Shown here: positions 34,913 to 43,279 of the stretch, piece by piece | How the letters are laid out: each line of letters opens with the position of its first letter | Position numbering within the stretch: position 1 is the stretch's first letter | Assembly: GCA_934654775.1 (NCBI GenBank) | Contig: CAKUGR010000006.1 | Span: forward strand, 85,577-149,576 | Length of the DNA stretch: 64,000 nt | Reading direction: 5' to 3' | Origin: an uncultured Collinsella sp. | Lineage (GTDB): Bacteria; Actinomycetota; Coriobacteriia; Coriobacteriales; Coriobacteriaceae | Translations under genes and position numbers: made by a program | Notes under the pieces: model-generated | Databases searched by the model: none | Told to the model about the DNA's origin: nothing | Seen by the model: the letters and a program-made list of their open reading frames with translations, nothing else

Positions 34913-34951
34913 GACGAAAAGAGCCCCGAGCTCGTAAGAACTCGGGGCTCT
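34913..34951 (-). terminator. Terminator after the IlvD/Edd dehydratase gene
   Basis: Perfect 11-bp stem AGAGCCCCGAG/CTCGGGGCTCT followed on the minus strand by TTTTCGTC, 46 bases after the stop. Confidence 0.85.
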
Positions 34952-34996
34952 TTGTGCCGCGCATCTATGAGAGGAGAAATTCGATGCGTACGGGCG

Positions 34997-36775
34997 CTAC
35001 TCCATGTAGCCACCCTGAATGGCGGAGACTGCATGCTCGGTAAAGAACTTGAGCGTGCCGGAGGTATAGCGGTTAGCCTTGGGCTTCCAAGCGGCGCGAC
35101 GCTCGGCCAGGACGGCGTCGACCTCGGCCGGCTCCATCTCCTTGCCGGCGATGCCCACGATGGACAGCGAGCGCTCGGGGATGTTGATCTGGACGAGGTC
35201 GCCCTCCTCGATCAGGGCAATCGGGCCGCCCACAGCAGCCTCGGGCGAAACGTGACCGATAGCCGGGCCCTTGGAGGCGCCGGAGAAGCGGCCGTCGGTG
35301 ATCAGGGCAATGGAAGCGCCGAGCTCGGGGTCGCTGGCGATAGCCTCGGTGGTGTAGAACATCTCGGGCATACCGGAACCCTTGGGGCCCTCGTAGCGGA
35401 TGATGACGGCGTCGCCAGGCTTGACCTCGTGCGTCAGGACGGCGTGGATGGCGTCCTCCTCGCAGTCGAACGGACGGGCCTTAAGCGTAGCCTGGAACAT
35501 CTCGCGCGGAACAACGGTGTGCTTGACGACAGCGCCCTCGGGGGCAAGGTTGCCGTGCAGGATGGCGATGGAGCCGTCGGTGCCGAAGGTCTGGTCGAAC
35601 GGACGAATGATGTCCTCGCGCTTGAGGTTCCACTTCTCCAGGTAGCGACCGCACTTCTCGTAGTAACCGTTGTTCTTGAGGTCCTCGAGGTTCTCGCCGA
35701 GGGTCTTGCCGGTGACGGTCATGACGTCGAGGTGGAGCATCGACTTGATCTCCTCCATGATGCGCGGCACGCCGCCCGCATAGTAGAAGAACTGCGCCGG
35801 CCACTCGCCTGCGGGACGAACGTTGAGCAGGTAGTGGGCGCCACGGTGCAGACGATCGAAGTCGTCGGCGGACATCTCGATGCCAAACTCACGGGCGATC
35901 GCGGGGATGTGCAGCAGCGAGTTGGTGGAGCCGGAAATGGCGCCGTGGACCATGATGAGGTTCTCGAAGGACTCCTTGGTCACGATGTCGCGCGGGCACA
36001 GGTTGTGCTCGGAGAGCCACACGGACTGGCGGCCGGCCTCGCGGGCGAACTCGCGCAGGTCGGAGCTGGTGGCGGGCAGCAGAGCCGTGCCAGGAAGCAT
36101 GAGGCCCAGGGCCTCGGCCGTGACCTGCATGGTCGAAGCGGTGCCCATGAAGGAGCAAGCGCCGCAGCTGGGGCAAGCGTTGTGTTTGGCGAACTCAAGC
36201 TCCTCGCGGGAGATCTCGCCGCGCTCGTAGCGGGCGGAGATGGCGCCGAGCTGCTCGAGGGTCAGCAGGTCGGGGCCGGCATCCATGACGCCGCCGGTGA
36301 CGACGATCGACGGGATGTTGATGCGGCCCATGGCCATGAGGTTCGCGGGCAGACCCTTATCGCAGCTGGCGACAAAGACGCCGGCGTCGAACGGGGTAGC
36401 CTTGGCGTGAATCTCGATCATGTTGGCGATCATGTCGCGGCTGGGCAGCGAGTAGTTGATGCCGTCGTGACCCTGGGCCTCGCCGTCGCAAATATCGGTG
36501 CAGAAGTAACGGGCACCGTGGCCACCAGCCTCGGCAACACCGGCGCGCACCTCCTCGACCAGCTCAAACAGGCCGGCAGAACCCGGGTGCGAGTCGCCGA
36601 ACGTCGACTCGATGATGACCTGCGGCTTGTCCAGGTCCTCGATGCTCCAGCCAGAGCCCAGACGCAGCGGGTCCATCTCGGGGCTGATGGTGCGGAACTT
36701 GCCGGAACGCGGCTGCAGCTTGGCAACCAGCTCGGCGGCCTCCTGCTGAATCTGCTCTTTAGTCTTCTCGTCCAT
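34997..36775 (-). CDS. IlvD/Edd-family dehydratase, probably for a sugar acid
   Basis: 592 residues starting after AAAGGAG. The family cluster ligands and motifs are visible: [14 protein letters not shown] near residue 92, [12 protein letters not shown] near 137, and [18 protein letters not shown] near 202. Members dehydrate either dihydroxy acids in branched-chain amino acid synthesis or aldonates. No other ilv gene is near. Instead a GntP permease lies 67 bases upstream on the same strand, with a GntR/FadR regulator beyond and KDG genes around. I therefore favour an aldonate dehydratase that yields KDG or a similar keto-deoxy acid. The exact substrate is open. Confidence 0.85.
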   Translation of the reverse strand: MDEKTKEQIQQEAAELVAKLQPRSGKFRTISPEMDPLRLGSGWSIEDLDKPQVIIESTFGDSHPGSAGLFELVEEVRAGVAEAGGHGARYFCTDICDGEAQGHDGINYSLPSRDMIANMIEIHAKATPFDAGVFVASCDKGLPANLMAMGRINIPSIVVTGGVMDAGPDLLTLEQLGAISARYERGEISREELEFAKHNACPSCGACSFMGTASTMQVTAEALGLMLPGTALLPATSSDLREFAREAGRQSVWLSEHNLCPRDIVTKESFENLIMVHGAISGSTNSLLHIPAIAREFGIEMSADDFDRLHRGAHYLLNVRPAGEWPAQFFYYAGGVPRIMEEIKSMLHLDVMTVTGKTLGENLEDLKNNGYYEKCGRYLEKWNLKREDIIRPFDQTFGTDGSIAILHGNLAPEGAVVKHTVVPREMFQATLKARPFDCEEDAIHAVLTHEVKPGDAVIIRYEGPKGSGMPEMFYTTEAIASDPELGASIALITDGRFSGASKGPAIGHVSPEAAVGGPIALIEEGDLVQINIPERSLSIVGIAGKEMEPAEVDAVLAERRAAWKPKANRYTSGTLKFFTEHAVSAIQGGYME

Positions 36776-36842
36776 GGTGTACTCCTTTGGTTTAAGGCTT
36801 ACTTGGTTTGGTTATCGATTGATGCGACGCGCTGGCTTGCGA

Positions 36843-38204
36843 TTAGGCGAAGAACGAGATCACCAGGGCGCAGGCGAGGCCCGAAAGACCGATGATCGTC
36901 TCCATGATGGTCCAGGACTTGAGGGTGGTCTTCTCGTCGATCTCGAGGAACGAAGAGCACATCCAGAAGCCGGCATCGTTGACGTGCGAGAGCGCCGTGG
37001 CGCCACCGCAGATGGCAAGGCAGATGGCGGCACGCATGAGCACCGAGGCGCCGGCGACCGCAGGCATAGCGGCCATAATGCCCGAAGCCATGGTCATGGA
37101 CACGATGGAGCTGCCGACCGAGGCGCGGACGAGCGCGGCGATGAGGAAGCCGACGACCACGAGGGGCAGCGGGCAGCTCTCGAGCACGGGGCCGATAACC
37201 TGGCCCAGACCGCAGTCCTGCAGCATCCAGCGGATGACGCCGCCGCAGGCGATGACCAGCAAGATCATGCCGACGGGCTTGAGCGAACGGTCGAGCAGGG
37301 CCTTGAGCTCGGCACCGGTGTAGCCGCGGCGAGCGCCCAGCAGGTACATGGCGACAAGTGTGGCGATGGTGAGCGCGACGAACGGCTTGCCCAGAAAGGC
37401 GAGGATCGAGGCGACCTCGGCGGGCATGGGGATATACGAAGACAGCGTGCCCAGCAGGATCAGGCACAGCGGGGTGAGCACGATGGCGAGGACCATGTCA
37501 AAGGAGGGAAGCTCCTTGTCGTCGCTCGCGCCCTCGGCGGAGGTGAAGTGCTCGGGGACGTCGGTGAAGATGCGGCCACCCACGTTGCGGCCCCAGACGA
37601 CACCGGCGACAGCCATGGCGATAAAGGCGGCGGGGATGCCGACGAGAATCATGGTGCCCAGGTCGACGCCGAGCGTACCGGCGACCAGAACCGAACCGGC
37701 CGAAGGCGGCACGAAGGCATAGCCGGCTGCCAGTCCCGCGAGCAGGGCAATGCCATAGTAGAGGGTCGATTTTTTGGTCTGCGATGCCACGCTAAACGCG
37801 AGCGGGATCAAAACGACCACGCCGGCCTCAAAGAACACCGTGGTGCCGATGACCAGGCCGGTGATGCCCAGCGCCCAGCTGGAGTGACCCTGGCCAAAGG
37901 TGTCGATGAAGGTCTGGGCGATCTTCTTGGCGCCGCCGCTCTCCTCCAGGATCTGGCCGAACATCGAGCCCAAGCCAATGAGCAGTGCGATGTTTTGCAG
38001 CGTGGCGCCCACGCCCTTGGTGACGGTATCGGCCACCAGGTCGAGCGGCATGCCGGCACCGATGCCGATCGCAAGTGCCGAAACCATCATCGACAGCACG
38101 GGATGCAGCTTGAACTTAATGATGAGCGCAAGCAGCAGTGCGATGCCCACGATGGCGGCGATGACGAGCCTGGTGGGGTCTGCCATAAACGTTGGGTCTG
38201 ACAT
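36843..38204 (-). CDS. GntP-family gluconate/sugar-acid permease
   Basis: 453 residues, twelve or more membrane helices, starting after GGAGGAAAG. The pattern from MADPTRLVIAAIVGIALLLA through the GSVLVAGTLGVDLG and SHVNDAGFWM segments is typical of GntP proteins, which import gluconate or related acids with protons. It shares a transcript with the dehydratase gene downstream. The IR at 38218-38272 in its promoter is the probable site of the divergent GntR-type regulator. Confidence 0.93.
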   Translation of the reverse strand: MSDPTFMADPTRLVIAAIVGIALLLALIIKFKLHPVLSMMVSALAIGIGAGMPLDLVADTVTKGVGATLQNIALLIGLGSMFGQILEESGGAKKIAQTFIDTFGQGHSSWALGITGLVIGTTVFFEAGVVVLIPLAFSVASQTKKSTLYYGIALLAGLAAGYAFVPPSAGSVLVAGTLGVDLGTMILVGIPAAFIAMAVAGVVWGRNVGGRIFTDVPEHFTSAEGASDDKELPSFDMVLAIVLTPLCLILLGTLSSYIPMPAEVASILAFLGKPFVALTIATLVAMYLLGARRGYTGAELKALLDRSLKPVGMILLVIACGGVIRWMLQDCGLGQVIGPVLESCPLPLVVVGFLIAALVRASVGSSIVSMTMASGIMAAMPAVAGASVLMRAAICLAICGGATALSHVNDAGFWMCSSFLEIDEKTTLKSWTIMETIIGLSGLACALVISFFA

Positions 38205-38217
38205 CTTTCCTCCAATT

Positions 38218-38312
38218 CATCAGACCTTTTGAATTCGGCTAGAACTATAGCTTGTTTCTGAAAGGTCTGATGTTTCATTTTGAAATTTGTTCAAAATACA
38301 TCTGATGTATTT
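38218..38312. promoter_or_regulatory. Operator region between gntP-like and GntR genes
   Basis: CATCAGACCTTT (38218-38229) and AAAGGTCTGATG (38261-38272) are perfect inverted copies 31 bp apart. A related palindrome, ATACATCTGATGTAT, lies at 38297-38311. The spread suggests that the FadR-type regulator binds several sites and controls both directions. Confidence 0.65.
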
Positions 38313-38437
38313 GGCGAACGGTAGTATTTGCACAGCGAACGGTATATCTGGGCCGCGCGATTCGGGCGCAACGGCCAATGTTGCGCCCATGGTGCGCTAA
38401 AATAGCTCAGATGAATTTTGTAATGAGAGGTAGAGCT

Positions 38438-39130
38438 ATGGCCCGCGCCGAATTGGGACTCCCCGAGCAGATTTCCGAGAAAATCATTCAACTGATCCTG
38501 GACGAGAACCTTGGACAGGGCGATCGCCTGCCCAAGGAAGCCGTGCTGGTTGAGCGCCTGGGCGCCGGCCGAAGCACCGTGCGCGAGGCCATGAAGCTGC
38601 TGCAGTCGCGCAACATCGTGCGTATTAAACAGGGGTCGGGCACCTATGTGGCGTCCAACCCCGGCGTTGCCGATGACCCGCTGGGCTTCACCTTTATCGA
38701 TGACAAGCAGCGTCTGGCGCGCGACCTGCTCGAAGTGCGCTTTATGATCGAGCCGCAGATGGCAAGCATGGCGGCCGAACACGCGACCGACGACCAGATT
38801 GCCTGCATCAAGGAGCTCTGCGACGAGTCCCAGCGCCTGGCAGAGGCCGGCAAGGACTACTCCGCCGCCGACACCGCATTCCACAACGCCATTGCCGAGA
38901 GCTGCGGCAACCTCGTCGTTCCCCGCCTGATGGGCGTGCTCAAGGCATCCGTTCCCCTCTTTATCGACGTTACGGGCAAAAAGCTCGTCGAGGAGACCAT
39001 CCGCACACACCGCGGCGTGGCCGACGCCATCGAGGCGCGCAACCCCACCGCCGCACACGATGCGATGTATCTGCACCTGGTCTACAACCGCAACATGATC
39101 GCGGAAGGCGCACAGGCGAAAAGTGAGTAG
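38438..39130 (+). CDS. GntR-family regulator (FadR/FCD type) of the sugar-acid operon
   Basis: 230 residues from the ATG at 38438 (GAGAGGTAGAGCT upstream). The winged helix has GDRLPKEAVLVERLGAGRSTVREA and RIKQGSGTYV; the FCD domain keeps DTAFHNAIAE and TIRTHRGVADAI with metal-binding histidines. It is divergent from the GntP-dehydratase pair with paired TCAGACC half sites between, so it should repress them. The effector is presumably the transported acid or its product. Confidence 0.9.
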   Translation: MARAELGLPEQISEKIIQLILDENLGQGDRLPKEAVLVERLGAGRSTVREAMKLLQSRNIVRIKQGSGTYVASNPGVADDPLGFTFIDDKQRLARDLLEVRFMIEPQMASMAAEHATDDQIACIKELCDESQRLAEAGKDYSAADTAFHNAIAESCGNLVVPRLMGVLKASVPLFIDVTGKKLVEETIRTHRGVADAIEARNPTAAHDAMYLHLVYNRNMIAEGAQAKSE

Positions 39131-39173
39131 AGGGCATCGCAACAACCAATTTCAACCATTCACCTTTTAAAAG

Positions 39174-39185
39174 TGAACGTTCACC
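39174..39185. promoter_or_regulatory. GTGAACGTTCAC operator before the KduD-like gene
   Basis: Exact GTGAACGTTCAC palindrome flanked by AA and CT. A likely -10, TATACT, follows at 39228-39233. It links the SDR/RpiB pair to the pectin and uronate genes. Confidence 0.75.
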
Positions 39186-39289
39186 TATTTTTAGGAGAAT
39201 AGGGGCGTTAATTCCTTTAGTTCTCCTATACTGAGCTTGTATTAGAAGCAAGACTTATATAGATGAACGTTTCTTTTGAAAGGATCGCT

Positions 39290-40099
39290 ATGTCTGATCT
39301 TATGGACAGCTTCCGCCTGGATGGCAAGGTCGCGCTCGTGACCGGCGCCACCTATGGCATTGGCATGGCCATTGCCGAGGCGCTCGGCGAGGCCGGCGCC
39401 AAGATCGCCTTTAACGCGCGTCACGCCGACAAGGTCACCGAGGCCGAGAAGCACTACCGCGAGCTGGGCTTTGAGGCTCACGGCTACGTGGCCGACGTCA
39501 CCGACGAGGCCGTCGTCGCCGAGCTCGTCGCCAAGATCGAGGCCGATTTTGGCACCACGCCCGACATTCTGGTCAACAACGCCGGTGTTATCCAGCGCAC
39601 CCCCATGCTCGACATGAGTGCCGAGGACTTCCGTCGCGTCGTCGACATCGACCTTAACGCCCCGTTCATCGTCTCCAAGGTCTGCCTACCCGGCATGATC
39701 GCCAAGGGTCACGGCAAGATCATCAACATCTGCTCGATGATGAGCGAGCTTGGCCGCGAGACCATCGCCGGCTACGCTGCCGCCAAGGGTGGCCTGAAGA
39801 TGCTCACCAAGAACATCTGCTCCGAGTTTGGTGAGGCCAACATCCAGTGCAACGGCATTGGGCCTGGCTATATCGCCACGCCGCAGACCGCGCCGCTGCG
39901 CGAGACGCAGCCCGACGGCAGCCGTCACCCGTTTGACCAGTTCATCATCGCCAAGACCCCGGCCGCCCGTTGGGGCACGCCCGAGGACCTGAAGGGCCCC
40001 GCCGTGTTCCTGGCCTCCGATGCCTCGAACTTCGTCAACGGCCACATCCTCTACGTCGACGGCGGCATCCTAGCTTACATCGGCAAACAACCGCAGTAG
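39290..40099 (+). CDS. SDR oxidoreductase, KduD/DhuD or gluconate 5-dehydrogenase type
   Basis: 269 residues from the ATG at 39290, with GAAAGGATC upstream. The NAD(P) motif is TGATYGIG, then NNAG, catalytic serine in NICSMMS and Tyr-Lys in YAAAKGG. The C-terminus keeps FVNGHILYVDGG. The wording is closest to gluconate 5-dehydrogenase and 2-dehydro-3-deoxy-D-gluconate 5-dehydrogenase (KduD). Next to an RpiB-fold isomerase, the second reading fits the known DhuD-DhuI pair, which turns unsaturated uronate into KDG. Confidence 0.88.
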   Translation: MSDLMDSFRLDGKVALVTGATYGIGMAIAEALGEAGAKIAFNARHADKVTEAEKHYRELGFEAHGYVADVTDEAVVAELVAKIEADFGTTPDILVNNAGVIQRTPMLDMSAEDFRRVVDIDLNAPFIVSKVCLPGMIAKGHGKIINICSMMSELGRETIAGYAAAKGGLKMLTKNICSEFGEANIQCNGIGPGYIATPQTAPLRETQPDGSRHPFDQFIIAKTPAARWGTPEDLKGPAVFLASDASNFVNGHILYVDGGILAYIGKQPQ

Positions 40100-40108
40100 G
40101 CTGCGGCC

Positions 40109-40199
40109 GCGTGAGGTGCGTCAGCTCGCGGCTCATTCGTCGGGCATGGCCAAAAGGCCTATGCCCTCCTCTTTCGCGGCGAGCTGACGCACCTCACGC
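40109..40199. repeat. 21-bp perfect inverted repeat with inner hairpin
   Basis: Arms 40109-40129 (GCGTGAGGTGCGTCAGCTCG..) and 40179-40199 are exact complements; the centre contains GGGCATGGCC..GGCCTATGCCC, another stem. It starts ten bases after the KduD-like stop codon. Confidence 0.65.
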
Positions 40200-40248
40200 G
40201 CCCTCGCCGCAACTGCCCACATTGGGTCTCGCCCAATCGTTCGTTCAA

Positions 40249-40317
40249 AAGTTGCGGTGAAATAGGGATTGATTTTGGCTTCTATCAGGCAAAACAGTCC
40301 GTATTTCACTGCAAGTT
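40249..40317. repeat. REP-like hairpin, family b
   Basis: Arms 40249-40271 and 40295-40317 with the TTGCGGTGAAATAG core and a few mismatches. It lies between the KduD-like and RpiB-fold genes, close to the latter's ribosome binding site. Confidence 0.7.
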
Positions 40318-40339
40318 AGAAATAGGAAGGTATTTCGCA

Positions 40340-40981
40340 ATGAAGATCGCTCTCATCAACGAGAACTCTCAGAACTCCAAGAACCCCATGATCGAGGCTG
40401 CCCTTAAGAAGGTTGTCGAGCCCATGGGTCACACTGTCTTTAACTATGGCATGTATGCCGAGGAGGGCTCCGCTCCCCTCACCTACGTGCAGAACGGCAT
40501 CCTTGCCGCCGTGCTGCTCAACTCCGGCGCTGCCGACTACGTCGTGACCGGCTGCGGCACCGGCGAGGGCGCCATGCTCGCCTGCAACTCCTTCCCCGGC
40601 GTGCTCTGCGGCCACGTCGCCGACCCGCTGGACGCATACACATTCGCCCAGGTCAACGACGGTAACGCCGTCGCCATGCCCTTCGCCCTCAAGAACGGCT
40701 GGGGCCAGGAGCTCAACCTCGAGTACACCTTTGAGAAGCTCTTTGGCTTTGGTTCGGGCAACGGGTACCCGGCCGAGCGCGTCGAGCCCGAGCAGCGCAA
40801 CAAGAAGATCCTCGACGGCGTCCGCGCTGTGACCATGCGTCCGCTCGTCGACGTCCTGGGCGAGATCGACCAGGATCTGGTCAAGGGCGCCCTGGCTGGC
40901 GAGCACTTCCAGGAGTACTTCTTCGCCAACGCCACCGACGAGGCCATCATCGCCAAGGTCAAGGAGCTCCTGGGCCTCTAA
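40340..40981 (+). CDS. RpiB/LacAB-fold isomerase, probable 5-keto 4-deoxyuronate isomerase (DhuI-like)
   Basis: 213 residues starting MKIALINENSQNSKNPMIEA after AGGAAGG. The RpiB core is clear in VVTGCGTGEGAML with the catalytic cysteine and in VLCGHVADPL, but the protein is about 60 residues longer than ribose-5-phosphate isomerase B. RpiB-fold proteins of this length next to an SDR reductase have been shown in streptococci to isomerise 4-deoxy-5-keto uronate (DhuI). No KduI is present in the window, so this protein may replace it. Same strand and apparent unit as the SDR gene. Confidence 0.85.
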   Translation: MKIALINENSQNSKNPMIEAALKKVVEPMGHTVFNYGMYAEEGSAPLTYVQNGILAAVLLNSGAADYVVTGCGTGEGAMLACNSFPGVLCGHVADPLDAYTFAQVNDGNAVAMPFALKNGWGQELNLEYTFEKLFGFGSGNGYPAERVEPEQRNKKILDGVRAVTMRPLVDVLGEIDQDLVKGALAGEHFQEYFFANATDEAIIAKVKELLGL

Positions 40982-41007
40982 TCGCACGACCCATCGCATC
41001 TAATGCA

Positions 41008-41046
41008 AGCGGCGGCCGTCCCAACACGGGACGGCCGCCGCTTTTT
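41008..41046 (+). terminator. Terminator after the RpiB-fold gene
   Basis: 15-bp GC-rich stem AGCGGCGGCCGTCCC/complement followed by TTTT, 27 bases after the stop. Confidence 0.9.
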
Positions 41047-41054
41047 GCTATCAA

Positions 41055-41122
41055 CTGGTGCAATGGGGTCAGGTTTACATGCACCAAGTTGGTGCAAAGT
41101 AACCTGACCCCCATGCACCAAG
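41055..41122. repeat. REP-like hairpin, family e
   Basis: Palindrome built on GGGGTCAGGTT..AACCTGACCCC with flanking and central GGTGCA/TGCACC repeats. It ends eight bases from the stop codon of the converging oxidoreductase gene. A single copy in this window. Confidence 0.6.
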
Positions 41123-41129
41123 GGGTTGA

Positions 41130-43079
41130 CTAGAGGGCGCAGGCGACCTTGTAGCCGTCGGCGATGGCATCGCGGATGTTGCCGCACTTCTGCGCATCAC
41201 CCAGCACGTGAGTGGTAACACCAGCAGCTGACAGGTCGTCGGCCAGCTTAGTGTTGGGACGGTAGCCCATCGCCAGCACCAGCGTATCGGCACCCGTGAT
41301 GGTGTGGATCTCGCCGTCCTTCTCGTAGCTGATGGTGTCCTCGGTAATCTCGGTCACCTTGGCCTCGGTCAGCACGTGGACGCCCTTAGAGAGCATGCGC
41401 GTGATGAGCACCGCGCGGCCGGCGCCGCCCTCGTTGGCGGCGAGCGTCTTGGTCATCTCGATGACGGTGACGTCGCGGTTGGCCGGCGACAGGTCGTTGA
41501 CCAGCGGAGCCAGGTAGTCAGCCGTCTCGCAGCCGACGGTGCCGCCGCCCACGATGACGATCTTCTTACCCGGGAAGGCGTTGCCGCCCAGCAGGTCGTC
41601 AGCCGTCATGACCTGCTTAAAGTTCTGCATAAAGGCCGGAGCGATGGGCTCGGCACCATAGGCCAGGACGACCTCGTACCCGGCGTAGTCACGCTGAATG
41701 TCCTCGGCAGAAAGCTCGGTACCAAAGATGCACTTCACGCCGGCCTCGGCAAGACGGCGATACTGATACTTGATCACGCGGGTGAGCTCCTGCTTTGCCG
41801 GCGGAACGGCTGCGATGCGCATCTCGCCGCCCGGCTCGTCCTGCTTGTCCACGAGCACCACGTTATGGCCGCGCTTGGCGGCAATGAACGCCGCCTCCAT
41901 GCCCGCGGGACCGGCGCCCACGACGAGCACGTTCTTGGCCTCGGCGGCAGGCTCGTAGCCAGCCTCGTCACGCTCGACATCGGGATTAACAGTGCAGGAA
42001 ATACGCTTGCCAAACATGATGCCGTTCAGGCAGCGCAGGCAGCCGATGCAGGGGCGAATCTCGTCGGCGTTGCCGGCAGCCGCCTTGTTGCAGAACTCGG
42101 CATCGCACAGGTTGGCGCGGCCCATCATGCAGATGTCGGCGGCGCCGTCCTCAATCAGCTCCTCGGCAATCCATGCCTCGTTAATACGGCCGACCGTGGC
42201 GACGGGAATGTTGACGTGCTTTTTGATCTCGCGCGAGCAGGCAGCGTGCGAGGCCTGCTGGGTGCCGGCGGCGGGAATCGCGGAACCGCGCTTGATGGTA
42301 GTGCCGCCCGACACGTGGATCATATCGACGCCGGCCTTCTCCAGGCGACGCGAGACATAGATCATGTCGTTGAGAGTCAGGCCGCCATCGGTGTACTCGT
42401 CGCCCGAGATACGGACGTCGATGATGAAATCCTTGCCGCAGCGCTCGCGAATCTCGGCGATGACCTCGAGCAAGAAGCGCATACGGGCATCGAGCGAGCC
42501 GCCGTACTCGTCAGTACGCTTGTTGTAGAGCGGGGTCAAGAAGCCGCCGAGCATACCGTGGGCGTGGGCTGCATGAACCTCGACGCCATCGACGCCGGCC
42601 TTCTGCATACGCACAGCAGCGTCGCCAAACTGGTGCGTGAGCTCGTGAATCTCGTCAACCGTGATGGGGCGCGGTGCCTCGCGAGCATAGGACGGACCCA
42701 CGAAAGACGGGGCGATCAGGCGCGGCGTGCCCGGGATGTTAAAGGCCATGTAGGCGGGGTGGAAGAGCTGCGGCATGATCTTGCAGCCGTACTCGTGCAC
42801 GGCGGCGGCGAGCTTTTCCCAACCGGGAATGAACGTGTCGTCATAGCAGCACATGTCGCCCGGCAGATAGGTATAGGTGGGCTCGACCGTCACGACCTCG
42901 GTGATGATGAGGCCCACGCCGCCCTTGGCACGGGCGCGATAGTGGTCGACCAGGTCGTCGGTCACATAGCCGTGGTCGGCCAGGTTGGTGGACACCGGCG
43001 GCATAAAGACACGGTTCTTGACCTCGGTCGTACCAACCTTGATGGGGCTAAAGAGCATCGGATAGGCGGAGGACTCCAT
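41130..43079 (-). CDS. NADH:flavin oxidoreductase, 2,4-dienoyl-CoA reductase/BaiCD-like
   Basis: 649 residues from the ATG at 43079 (GAAAGGAAACC upstream). The first 360 residues form an old-yellow-enzyme TIM barrel binding FMN (NRVFMPPVS, EVHAAHAHGMLGGFL). Four cysteines in CIGCLRCLNG..C bind a 4Fe-4S cluster. The rest holds FAD and NAD domains (VVGAGPAGMEAAF, IVGGGTVGCETADYL). This is the FadH/trimethylamine dehydrogenase layout; gut relatives reduce enoyl or bile acid intermediates. It is the last gene after a GltD-like gene in a pectin cluster, so an unsaturated sugar acid is a conceivable substrate, but this is speculative. Confidence 0.88.
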   Translation of the reverse strand: MESSAYPMLFSPIKVGTTEVKNRVFMPPVSTNLADHGYVTDDLVDHYRARAKGGVGLIITEVVTVEPTYTYLPGDMCCYDDTFIPGWEKLAAAVHEYGCKIMPQLFHPAYMAFNIPGTPRLIAPSFVGPSYAREAPRPITVDEIHELTHQFGDAAVRMQKAGVDGVEVHAAHAHGMLGGFLTPLYNKRTDEYGGSLDARMRFLLEVIAEIRERCGKDFIIDVRISGDEYTDGGLTLNDMIYVSRRLEKAGVDMIHVSGGTTIKRGSAIPAAGTQQASHAACSREIKKHVNIPVATVGRINEAWIAEELIEDGAADICMMGRANLCDAEFCNKAAAGNADEIRPCIGCLRCLNGIMFGKRISCTVNPDVERDEAGYEPAAEAKNVLVVGAGPAGMEAAFIAAKRGHNVVLVDKQDEPGGEMRIAAVPPAKQELTRVIKYQYRRLAEAGVKCIFGTELSAEDIQRDYAGYEVVLAYGAEPIAPAFMQNFKQVMTADDLLGGNAFPGKKIVIVGGGTVGCETADYLAPLVNDLSPANRDVTVIEMTKTLAANEGGAGRAVLITRMLSKGVHVLTEAKVTEITEDTISYEKDGEIHTITGADTLVLAMGYRPNTKLADDLSAAGVTTHVLGDAQKCGNIRDAIADGYKVACAL

Positions 43080-43194
43080 ACAGGTTTCCTTTCGTTTGAG
43101 CCGCGTGGCGGCACTTGCTGATTCCCCTATCGTATCAGTATCCGCCCGGTGCACAGCCGCACGCACTCCCCCACCTTTTGCTCGACCCATAAAA

Positions 43195-43262
43195 AAGTTG
43201 CGGTGGAATAGTTCCTGAATGGGCTTCTTGGCGCACCAAACAGGAACTATTTCACCGCAACT
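43195..43262. repeat. REP-like hairpin, family b
   Basis: Arms 43195-43217 and 43241-43262 (TTGCGGTGGAATAGTTCC type), ending 17 bases from the stop of the GltD-like gene. Confidence 0.75.
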
Positions 43263-43279
43263 GATAAGGGTGGGATGGA

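Noticed and set aside
34997-36775. ilvD of branched-chain amino acid synthesis
   Set aside because: Possible by sequence family, but no ilv genes surround it and its neighbours are for sugar acids; kept as an IlvD/Edd dehydratase without a gene symbol.
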